Below the pieces are notes generated by a model that did not search any database, was not told where the DNA came from, and saw nothing but the letters and a program-made list of their open reading frames with translations. A stretch of 64,000 nucleotides of DNA from an uncultured Prevotella sp. (GTDB taxonomy: Bacteria; Bacteroidota; Bacteroidia; Bacteroidales; Bacteroidaceae), in contig CAMVAI010000003.1 in NCBI GenBank assembly GCA_947165435.1, positions 24,548 to 88,547 of the forward strand, written 5' to 3'. Shown one piece after another: positions 1 to 7,135 of the stretch. Both the position numbers and the translations under genes were made by a program. How positions within the stretch are numbered: position 1 is the first letter of the stretch; each line of letters begins with the position of its first letter.

Positions 1-548
1 TGCACAAGGATGGTAGCGGCACCACAGGGAAACCGTTCGACGTGGTAGAGCAGATGCCCCAGTTCCCCGGCGGACCGGCAGAAATGATGGCATTCCTGGC
101 TAAGAACATCCGTTATCCCGTGGCGGCAGAAAAGGCCGGTGTGCAGGGGCGTGTCATCGTCACCTTTGTCGTAGAGAAGGACGGCAGCATCGCGGAGGCT
201 CGCATCGTGAAGTCGGTATCGCCCGAGCTGGATGCCGAAGCCCTACGCGTGATAAATGCCATGCCCAACTGGTTGCCGGGCAGGCAGAACGGTGAGGCCG
301 TGCGTGTGAAATATACCGTACCCGTCACCTTCCGTCTGCAGGGTGGCACCAAGCCCGCCACAGCGTCTGTCAAGATAGGTCCGGAGCACAAAGGCAAGCC
401 TGTAGAGGTGGTAATAGACGACAAGGTGGTGGATGCCAGTGTAATCAATGGCATCAATCCTGCCGACATCGAGAGCATGCAGGTCGAGAAGGCCAAGGAC
501 GGACAGCCGAAGGACCGCATCATTATCAAGATGAAGCAAAAGGAATAG
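1..548 (+). CDS. TonB C-terminal domain protein, 3' part
   Basis: The reading frame is open to the left edge (HKDGSGTTGKPFDVV precedes the GTG listed at 42), so this is the C-terminal part of a gene that starts outside the window. The segment beginning QFPGGPAEMMAFLAKNIRYP and continuing through GVQGRVIVTFVVEKDG is a typical TonB C-terminal domain, which in energy-transducing proteins contacts outer-membrane receptors. After it comes a tail of about 60 residues (VVIDDKVVDASVINGINPAD) like the 'IDGK...I.P.dIes..V.K' plug-like tail seen in Bacteroidetes BlaR1/M56-TonB proteins. It could therefore be the end of an M56-family antirepressor or of a plain TonB. The next gene starts 24 bp downstream and is probably co-transcribed. 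Confidence 0.8.
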   Translation, partial: HKDGSGTTGKPFDVVEQMPQFPGGPAEMMAFLAKNIRYPVAAEKAGVQGRVIVTFVVEKDGSIAEARIVKSVSPELDAEALRVINAMPNWLPGRQNGEAVRVKYTVPVTFRLQGGTKPATASVKIGPEHKGKPVEVVIDDKVVDASVINGINPADIESMQVEKAKDGQPKDRIIIKMKQKE

Positions 549-572
549 AACGCACACACTCTCTCGTTAATC

Positions 573-1748
573 ATGAACAAGATAACAACTATGTTCATCC
601 TCGCCCTCTTTGCGGTTTCCGCCGCAAGGGGCGAGGCTCTTGACTCGCTGGCTCTGCTGGTGCAGCGGGGTGACAGCATGATGCAGCGGTACAATACCTA
701 TGAGGCGTTGAAATACTATCAGCAGGCCTACAATCAGGCACAGGCACAAGGCATCACCCGCTTCTCGATGGATGCGGATTTCAGCATGTCGAAGCCTTAC
801 GTGCCAGCAGACCGTGTTCCCCGTCAGATTCGGCTGAAGTTGGCCGATTGTCAGTATAAGCGTGCCAACTACCGGGAGACCACGGAACTGCTGAAGAACA
901 TGCCCGAGGACAGCTTGACGCACGATGCCTTCCGACAGTTGGCCAACAGCTACAGGCAGCAGGGCGACACGGACTCCTACATGTATTGGGCTGCCCGGCT
1001 TTTGGAGCATTACCCGATGGACGGCGAAGTGGTGGCCGGTCTCACGCTGGCATACGCCAGGAGCAATCAGCCGCAGAAGGGCATCGTCTGTGCATTGAAA
1101 TACACATTGAAGGACTCAACCAATATCCTCGTCAACCGCGCCGAGGCTGAAGCCTGGCTGCTGAACGGCGACTATACGGCGGCAGCAGAAATGTATGAGC
1201 GGTTGTTACAGCAGGGCGACTCCGTTTTCAGCACCCTCTATTCCGCAGGTATGTGCTATAGCAAGATAGACTCGCTGGAGCAGGCCTACCAGTGTCTGAA
1301 GACAGCCTTCTTCACCAGCGGTATGCAACATGCCAACTGTGCCTGGCGCCTCGGCGTGGTCAGTATCGATACCAAGCGCTTCGGCGAAGGACTGGAGTAT
1401 CTCCGCATGGCTCAGGAGCTGATGAAGCCCGACACCGTTGCCATGCGCGCCATCACGCTGTCGCAAGGCGAGGGCTACTACCTGACCGAACACTACGCAG
1501 AGGCCGTAGCGTCATGGAAAGAGCATTTGGCATATAACCCTTCCTCTATTGCCACCTATTATAATATAGCCAGTGCCTACTATTACTTCTTGCCAGACGG
1601 TGAGGAGGCTAAGAAATACTTTGAGAAGTTCCTCGCCCTGGCTCGCAGGGAAGAAAAGCCTACGCCGCAACTGGCGGAGATGATAGAAAAGGCCGAAACA
1701 CTGCTGCGTACCACCCACTTCGCGAAGCCCAGGACAAAGAAACGATAG
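573..1748 (+). CDS. Secreted TPR-repeat protein
   Basis: A 391-residue protein with an N-terminal signal peptide (MNKITTMFILALFAVSAARG). The mature part is a run of helix pairs with TPR spacing, for example ALKYYQQAYNQAQ near residue 45, YKRANYRETTELLKNM near 95, AAAEMYERLLQQGDSVF near 205 and ATYYNIASAYYYF near 330. The C-terminus is basic (AKPRTKKR). TPR proteins are scaffolds for protein contacts; no catalytic motif is visible. It follows the TonB-domain gene by 24 bp, so a periplasmic role together with that protein is a reasonable inference. The exact partner is unknown. Confidence 0.75.
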   Translation: MNKITTMFILALFAVSAARGEALDSLALLVQRGDSMMQRYNTYEALKYYQQAYNQAQAQGITRFSMDADFSMSKPYVPADRVPRQIRLKLADCQYKRANYRETTELLKNMPEDSLTHDAFRQLANSYRQQGDTDSYMYWAARLLEHYPMDGEVVAGLTLAYARSNQPQKGIVCALKYTLKDSTNILVNRAEAEAWLLNGDYTAAAEMYERLLQQGDSVFSTLYSAGMCYSKIDSLEQAYQCLKTAFFTSGMQHANCAWRLGVVSIDTKRFGEGLEYLRMAQELMKPDTVAMRAITLSQGEGYYLTEHYAEAVASWKEHLAYNPSSIATYYNIASAYYYFLPDGEEAKKYFEKFLALARREEKPTPQLAEMIEKAETLLRTTHFAKPRTKKR

Positions 1749-1864
1749 CCAACAGGTAAAGCGTAGCTTATTTTCCGTCTTTCTATGCTCCCGGCATTAA
1801 ACCTTTGTTAGTGGTATTCGTCAAAAGGGAATATCACTAACATTTTTAATGCATTAAGAAAACA

Positions 1865-3049
1865 ATGAGAGACTTTAATTACTATGCGCCGACAGAAGTG
1901 GTGTTCGGCAAGGAGTCAGAAGAGCAGGTTGCCCAACTGGTGAAGAAATACGGTGGCACGAAGGTGCTGGTACACTATGGCGGCAAGAGTGCGCAGCGCT
2001 CGGGCTTGTTAGACAAGATTTGCGGTCTGCTGAAGGACGGCGGTGTGAGCTACGTCACGCTGGGCGGTGTGGTGCCCAACCCCCGGCTGTCGCTGGTGCA
2101 TGAGGGCATTCGCCTGTGCCAGCAGGAGGGTGTCGATTTCATTCTGGCCATCGGTGGCGGCAGTGTCATCGACAGCAGCAAGGCTATCGCCATGGGCGTC
2201 GCCGTGCCCGACGTGGAGGTGTGGGACTACTACATCGGCAAGGCTCAGCTGACGAAGGCACTGCCCGTAGCCTCTGTGCTCACCATCCCCGCTGCAGGCA
2301 GCGAGACGAGTGCCAACACGGTGATTACCAACGAGGACGGCGACATCAAGCTGGGCTTTGGCGGTCCGGCCCTGCGCCCCAAGTTTGCCATCATGAACCC
2401 AGAGCGTACCTTCACGTTGCCGCCCTACCAGACGGCCGCCGGTGTGACGGACATGATGATGCACATCTTCGAGCGCTACTTCACCAAGGACGACGACATG
2501 GAGCTGACCACCGCACTGGCCGAGGCTACGCTGCGCACCGTCAAGAATGCCGTCTTCGACGTGCTGAAGAACCCTGAAGACTACCGCCAGCGTGCGCAGA
2601 TCATGTGGAGCGGTTCGGTGGCCCACTGGGGTCTGTTGGGTATGGGTGTGCAGGAAGACTGGGCTACGCACCAGATAGAACACGAGCTGAGTGCCATGTT
2701 CGACGTGACGCACGGTGCCGGTCTGGCTGCCGTATGGCCGTCGTGGGCCCGCTATTGCATGCACGAGAACCTGAGCCGCTTTGTGCGCTTCGCCGTCAAC
2801 GTGATGGACGTGCCCAACGACTTCAGCAACCCCGAGGCTACGGCCCTGAAGGGCATCGAGGCCATGGAGTGCTTCTATCGTGCCATCGGCATGCCGACGA
2901 ACATCCACGAGCTGATAGGCCGCGAGGTGACTGACGACGAGATCAAGGAGATGGCCCGCAAGTGCTGTCAGGACGACCGTCGCGTCATCGGCGGGCTGAA
3001 GAAGCTCTACCGTGCCGACATCGAGGCCATCTACTATATGGCGCAATAA
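1865..3049 (+). CDS. Iron-containing alcohol dehydrogenase (BdhA/YqhD type)
   Basis: A 394-residue group III alcohol dehydrogenase. The family reduces aldehydes to alcohols with NAD(P)H and uses a bound divalent metal. The nucleotide-binding motif IAIGGGSVIDSSK is near residue 95. The metal ligands expected for the family are visible: the Asp of GVTDMMMH, the His of that same stretch, and the two histidine segments ATHQIEHEL and FDVTHGAGLAAVWP. PAAGSETSANTV is the usual loop after the cofactor site. Length and motif order match the butanol dehydrogenase BdhA/YqhD branch; the physiological substrate cannot be read from sequence. It is a single-gene unit, preceded by a gap of about 115 bp and followed by a strong hairpin. 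Confidence 0.9.
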   Translation: MRDFNYYAPTEVVFGKESEEQVAQLVKKYGGTKVLVHYGGKSAQRSGLLDKICGLLKDGGVSYVTLGGVVPNPRLSLVHEGIRLCQQEGVDFILAIGGGSVIDSSKAIAMGVAVPDVEVWDYYIGKAQLTKALPVASVLTIPAAGSETSANTVITNEDGDIKLGFGGPALRPKFAIMNPERTFTLPPYQTAAGVTDMMMHIFERYFTKDDDMELTTALAEATLRTVKNAVFDVLKNPEDYRQRAQIMWSGSVAHWGLLGMGVQEDWATHQIEHELSAMFDVTHGAGLAAVWPSWARYCMHENLSRFVRFAVNVMDVPNDFSNPEATALKGIEAMECFYRAIGMPTNIHELIGREVTDDEIKEMARKCCQDDRRVIGGLKKLYRADIEAIYYMAQ

Positions 3050-3066
3050 GTAGAAAGAGGCATGTT

Positions 3067-3109
3067 ACACGAAGAGAGCCTTCCCGCAGGTGGAAGGCTC
3101 TCTTCGTGT
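3067..3109. terminator. Strong hairpin between convergent genes
   Basis: A perfect 18-bp inverted repeat (ACACGAAGAGAGCCTTCC and its complement) with a 7-nt loop lies between the 3' ends of the alcohol dehydrogenase (+) and GH127 (-) genes. There is no long T run on either side, but position and strength fit a shared bidirectional terminator. Confidence 0.75.
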
Positions 3110-3162
3110 ATCCCTCTTGGGGGGAGGCTCTCTTTGCGCCGTGGAGAGACGCCCTTCTGGCG

Positions 3163-5436
3163 TTACCGCTTCAAGGGCAGCCAGAGCGACATGTCTTGAA
3201 TGCCCCGGTTGTCCCAGGCGTAGTAAGGGATGAGGCGGATGTGCGCCTTGCGGTTCGTGACGGGGCGCAGCTCGCGGTAGAGCTCGTCGCTGCGCCAGAA
3301 GTCCTCGTTGACAATGGGTACGTCGGCTTCGAGGGCTACCATCTCGTGGCCACAGATGGTGACCTTGGTCTCGGTGAAGCGCACGTCGGCGGGGATGGCG
3401 ATGTCGTTGATGCGGGGGGCGGGGGAGGCGGTGGCAGCGGCAGAACCGCTGCCCACAGTAGCGGCGGAAATATCCTGGCCCTCTAAGCAATAGACGATGG
3501 GGCCGCGCATGATGGCGATGTGGTTCTTGGCCTCCTCGACCAGCGGGTTGGCCTCGATGAGGCGCGGGCGCATGGGCAGGATAAGCTCTATACGGTCGCC
3601 CTTCTTCCATTTACGCGGCTCGCGCAGGGCCTCGGCGGCGATGGGCTTGCCGTTGAGGCGCAGCTCCATGCCGGTGCTCCATCCGGGGATGTGCATGCGG
3701 ATGCTGGCCAGGTGCTTGGCCTTCTTGATGGTCAGCGTGATGTGGCCGTCCCATGGGTAGTCGGTCTGCTGCTCCACCTCCAGGTCGTCGGTCTTCAGCG
3801 TGTTCTGTCCGTAGAGGTTCACCCACAGCGTATCGCCCTTGATGCTGTAGGCATACTCCTGCGCCTCCAGGAGCGTGCGCAGCGTGTTGGGCGGACAGCA
3901 GAAGCAGGTGATGTAGCGCTGGCGGTGCTTGGGCCATCGCAGCACGTAGGGGTACTCCTTGGTGCGGCGCAGGGCCTCGGTGTAGAAGTAGTCCTTGCCG
4001 TCGAGCGACACTCCGCTGAGGATGCCATTGTATAGCTCGTTCTCGATGTTGTCGATATACTTCGGGTGCATGTCGGTCTGGAACATACGCCACGAGTAGA
4101 GCAGCATGCCAATCTGGGCGCATATCTCGTTGTGGGCATACTCCTGCGGCAGCTGGAACTGGCGTCCGTAGGCCTGGTGTATCTGCTGGATGGAGGGCTG
4201 GTTGTAGGTGGTGCCGTCAGGCGACACACCGTCGTAGAGGGCTCCACAGCCACCCATGATGTATATCTTATGGTTTACGATGTCGTCCCAGATGGCCTCC
4301 AGGTTCTTCTTCAACTGTGCCTCGCCAGTCTCGGCATAGAGGTCGGCCACGCCGGCATAGAGGTAGTTGGCGCGCACGGCATGGCCCATGGCCTCATACT
4401 GCTGGCGGAAGGGGATGCGGTCCTGGTTGTGGTCCTCGCCGTTCTTCACCGAGTCGCGGATGCTGATGAGGCCCTCGGCCAGGGTGAGGTACTTCTTGTC
4501 GCCCGTCTCGCGGTACATCTCGGCAGCACCCATGTAGTGGCTGGGGCAGATGGCGTTGCGCGACAGTTCGGCAGCGTCGTTGGTCAGGAAGTTGTAGAGG
4601 AAGTCGGCCGCCTTGCGCCCGCAGTCGAAGAGCATCGTCTTGCCCGTAGCCCGCTTATGGATGATGCCCGCCGTCATGAGGTGGCCAAGGTTGTAGGTCT
4701 CGAAGTTCAGGCGCGAGGCAAAGGCATGCTTCTGGTCCTTGCCAATCTCGATGCCGGCGGCATTCTCCGAAGCTCCGGCCCTAGCCCCCGCCGAACCTCC
4801 AGCCCCCTCCAAACCTCCCCCTGTAGGGGAGGCTTTTTGACCAGCCGCCGAAGCTCCAGCCCCCTCCAAACCTCCCCCTGTAGGGGAGGCTTTTTGCGCG
4901 GTCGATTCTCCCCCTCTACAGGAGGGGGTCGGGGGGAGGCTGGTCGGGGGGAGGCTGTTCCGCTCTTCAATATTCACCGGCGTGTGGATGTAGCCGTCGG
5001 CACGCTGGGCGAGAGCCACTTGCTCGATGAATTGGTCCATCAACTGGTCGAGCTTCGGGTCTTTGGTCACGGCGTATGCGGCAGCGCAGGCCTCCAGCCA
5101 TTTGTACATGTCGCCATCGTGGAAGGGAGGACCGTGGTGCTTGCCCTTGACGGTGCCCGCCGCCACCTGGAAATTGGCAAAACCGTGCGAGCCGTGCAGG
5201 CCGAGGGCATCGATGGTCTCGTAGGGCGTATTCCATGTGTCCCACATCGACCAGATGCCGGTGGTGGAGAGTACGTTGAAACGGTCGCCCCAGAATCCGC
5301 CCGTCCAGTGGGTGGCACCGAGGGGCAGGTTGTGCATGACGGCCTCGCGGCTGTGGGTCATGTCGGTGAGACCTTGGGCCGGGGAGGCTGTGGCAAAACC
5401 ACAGCACACAGTGCAGGAAATGAGGAATCTTTTCAT
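3163..5436 (-). CDS. GH127 beta-L-arabinofuranosidase (DUF1680) with in-frame repeat inserts
   Basis: A secreted glycoside hydrolase family 127 enzyme; the family releases beta-L-arabinofuranose from plant glycoproteins and glycans. I place the start at 5436 because MKRFLISCTVCCGFATASPAQG is a signal peptide, whereas the longer ORF adds an unlikely MKEIMCNERLILKYMN leader. Catalytic/zinc motifs are visible: HNEICAQIG (Glu and Cys ligands) and CFCCPPNTLR (the Cys pair that includes the nucleophile in characterised members). Between NIEERNS and GIEIGKDQKHAF about 60 residues are foreign: two copies of KASPTGGGLEGAG plus LPPTPSCRGGE, encoded by palindromic elements. They lie on what should be a surface segment, so the enzyme may still fold. 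It is the last gene of a minus-strand operon after the symporter. Confidence 0.85.
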   Translation of the reverse strand: MKRFLISCTVCCGFATASPAQGLTDMTHSREAVMHNLPLGATHWTGGFWGDRFNVLSTTGIWSMWDTWNTPYETIDALGLHGSHGFANFQVAAGTVKGKHHGPPFHDGDMYKWLEACAAAYAVTKDPKLDQLMDQFIEQVALAQRADGYIHTPVNIEERNSLPPTSLPPTPSCRGGESTAQKASPTGGGLEGAGASAAGQKASPTGGGLEGAGGSAGARAGASENAAGIEIGKDQKHAFASRLNFETYNLGHLMTAGIIHKRATGKTMLFDCGRKAADFLYNFLTNDAAELSRNAICPSHYMGAAEMYRETGDKKYLTLAEGLISIRDSVKNGEDHNQDRIPFRQQYEAMGHAVRANYLYAGVADLYAETGEAQLKKNLEAIWDDIVNHKIYIMGGCGALYDGVSPDGTTYNQPSIQQIHQAYGRQFQLPQEYAHNEICAQIGMLLYSWRMFQTDMHPKYIDNIENELYNGILSGVSLDGKDYFYTEALRRTKEYPYVLRWPKHRQRYITCFCCPPNTLRTLLEAQEYAYSIKGDTLWVNLYGQNTLKTDDLEVEQQTDYPWDGHITLTIKKAKHLASIRMHIPGWSTGMELRLNGKPIAAEALREPRKWKKGDRIELILPMRPRLIEANPLVEEAKNHIAIMRGPIVYCLEGQDISAATVGSGSAAATASPAPRINDIAIPADVRFTETKVTICGHEMVALEADVPIVNEDFWRSDELYRELRPVTNRKAHIRLIPYYAWDNRGIQDMSLWLPLKR
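4801..4838 (+). repeat. Palindromic element, solo left half, inside GH127
   Basis: A unit of about 38 bp, AGCCCCCTCCAAACCTCCCC followed by CTGTAGGGGAGGCTTTTT, with an internal hairpin (CTCCCC/GGGGAG). It is the same sequence as the left end of the 84-bp composite copies and is read through in frame by the host gene. Confidence 0.85.
4858..4941 (+). repeat. 84-bp composite palindromic element inside GH127
   Basis: Left half (AGCCCCCTCCAAACC... with hairpin), a short spacer (GCGCGGTCG), then a right half ATTCTCCCCCTCTACAGGAG ending GGGGGGAGGCT, which is itself a hairpin in inverted orientation. The length is exactly 84 bp, 28 codons. It codes for LPPTPSCRGGESTAQKASPT-type sequence in the GH127 frame. 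Confidence 0.88.
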
Positions 5437-5493
5437 ATTCATATATTTCAATATTAGTCTTTCATTACACATTATTTCTTTCATCCTTGTTTT

Positions 5494-7074
5494 TTAATTA
5501 AAGAAGCAATAGAGACCTACCATGACGATAGCCAGGGCCACCCATAGCACGACGGCCAAACGCGACCACCCCTCGTGGATGGGCTCCGGAATCTGGTAGC
5601 GCGTCTTGTCACGGTCGGTCAGCGAGATGACGGTCATCGAGACCATGAGGATAACGAACAGATAGAACGACAGCATCATGAAATGGGGCAGGGCGATGCC
5701 CGTGGCGGCGAGCCATTCGGTGAGCCACTGGGGCGGCCACAGATAGAGAACACCCACGGCAAGACAGAACACGGTGCCGACGGTCAGCGAGAAGTTGGCG
5801 GCACGCCGTGTGCAACGCTTCCAGAAGATGCCCATGAGGAATACCGAGGCCATGGGCGGAGCGATGAATCCCAGCACCGACTGGAACACATTGAACAGGT
5901 TGAGACCCTTGATAGCGTCGATGGCCACCGTCATGGCGATGGCCAGCACGGCACCCACCACCACCACGATGCGCCCTACGAGGTTGATTTCCCATTGCGG
6001 GGCACCGGGTTTGAAGTTCTTCACATAGACATCCATCGTGAATACCGTTGATAGCGCGTTGAGCGCTGAGCCGATGGTGCTGACCAGGCAAGCTGTGAGC
6101 ACGGCAAATACCAGACCCACCATACCGACGGGGAAGAGGTTTTCGACCATCGTCAGATAAGCTTCGTCAGGATTCTTCAGTGTGTCGCCGAAGAGGGCGA
6201 AGCAGATGATGCCCGGTACGATGTAGAGCACCACGTCGAGTATCTTCAGCCACCCCGTAAAATTGGTGCCCAGCTGTCCCTCGTGCAGGTTCTTAGCGGC
6301 CAGCACAGGCTGTACCATGCTCTGGTCGGTACACCAGAACCATACCCCCATCACCGGGTAGCCCAATAGGATGGGCAGCCAGGGGAAGGCCTCGTCCGTA
6401 TTGGGCTTGAACATCACCCAGTAGTCGGCAGGTACTTTTTCTACCAGTGCCGAGATGCCGCCCACCCGGTCGAGACCCACCACCACCAGTACGAGCGATA
6501 CGACGATGAGCAGTATCATCTGATAGACGTTGGTATAGGCCACCGCCTTCAGTCCGCCCAGCATGGTGAAGAAGGCTGATATGAGTACGAGGATGAGTGC
6601 CGACATCCACATGGGTATGTCGAATACCTGCCGGATGAGTACGCCGCCGGCAAAGAGCGTCAGGGCTAGCCACGAGATGATGACCGTCACGATGGTGTAC
6701 CACGCCAGGATGTTGCGCGTGCTCTGTCCGAAGCGCAGACCCATGAACTCGGGCAGCGTCGAGATGTTGGCTCCGAGATAGCGTGGCGCAAAGACGAAGG
6801 CCAGCAGGGCGATGAACACGAAGGCATACCAAGCATAGTTGCCCGAGACGATGCCCGTCGTAAAACCTGCCGATGCCGATGCAATGAGCATCGACGGTCC
6901 GACGTTGGTGCCCCACATCGAGAATCCGATATGGTGCCAGCGCAGCGAGTGCTCGGCCAAAAAGAGTGAACCCTCCTTTTTGCGTTTGGTACTGGCCCAC
7001 AGGCCGATGGTGATAAGTACGACAAAATAGATGCCCAGAATGATCCAGTCGAGCGACTGCATGTAGTGACCCAT
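5494..7074 (-). CDS. Sodium/solute symporter (SSS family)
   Basis: A 526-residue integral membrane protein with about 13-14 hydrophobic segments, starting SLDWIILGIYFVVLITIGLW. The family couples sodium entry to uptake of sugars or other small organic solutes. The N-terminal FLAEHSLRWHHIGFSMWGTN and LPEFMGLRFG segments are characteristic of the SGLT-like sugar branch. It lies between GH31 and GH127 in one minus-strand operon, so the inferred cargo is the sugar released by those enzymes, such as arabinose or xylose. The C-terminal YQIPEPIHEGW plus a last helix is typical. No repeats interrupt it, unlike both neighbours. Confidence 0.88.
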   Translation of the reverse strand: MGHYMQSLDWIILGIYFVVLITIGLWASTKRKKEGSLFLAEHSLRWHHIGFSMWGTNVGPSMLIASASAGFTTGIVSGNYAWYAFVFIALLAFVFAPRYLGANISTLPEFMGLRFGQSTRNILAWYTIVTVIISWLALTLFAGGVLIRQVFDIPMWMSALILVLISAFFTMLGGLKAVAYTNVYQMILLIVVSLVLVVVGLDRVGGISALVEKVPADYWVMFKPNTDEAFPWLPILLGYPVMGVWFWCTDQSMVQPVLAAKNLHEGQLGTNFTGWLKILDVVLYIVPGIICFALFGDTLKNPDEAYLTMVENLFPVGMVGLVFAVLTACLVSTIGSALNALSTVFTMDVYVKNFKPGAPQWEINLVGRIVVVVGAVLAIAMTVAIDAIKGLNLFNVFQSVLGFIAPPMASVFLMGIFWKRCTRRAANFSLTVGTVFCLAVGVLYLWPPQWLTEWLAATGIALPHFMMLSFYLFVILMVSMTVISLTDRDKTRYQIPEPIHEGWSRLAVVLWVALAIVMVGLYCFFN

Positions 7075-7135
7075 GATATTTATTTTCGATTTACTGATTT
7101 ACGATTTACTGTTTGTATGCTCAGACCGTTGCTTG

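Noticed and set aside
3111-3162. Another palindromic element copy after the terminator
   Set aside because: Only GGGGGGAGGCT matches the right half; too short to call.
4066-5457. 463-residue plus-strand ORF over GH127
   Set aside because: Reverse-strand shadow with low-complexity Val/Gly/Arg composition; GH127 motifs are on the other strand.
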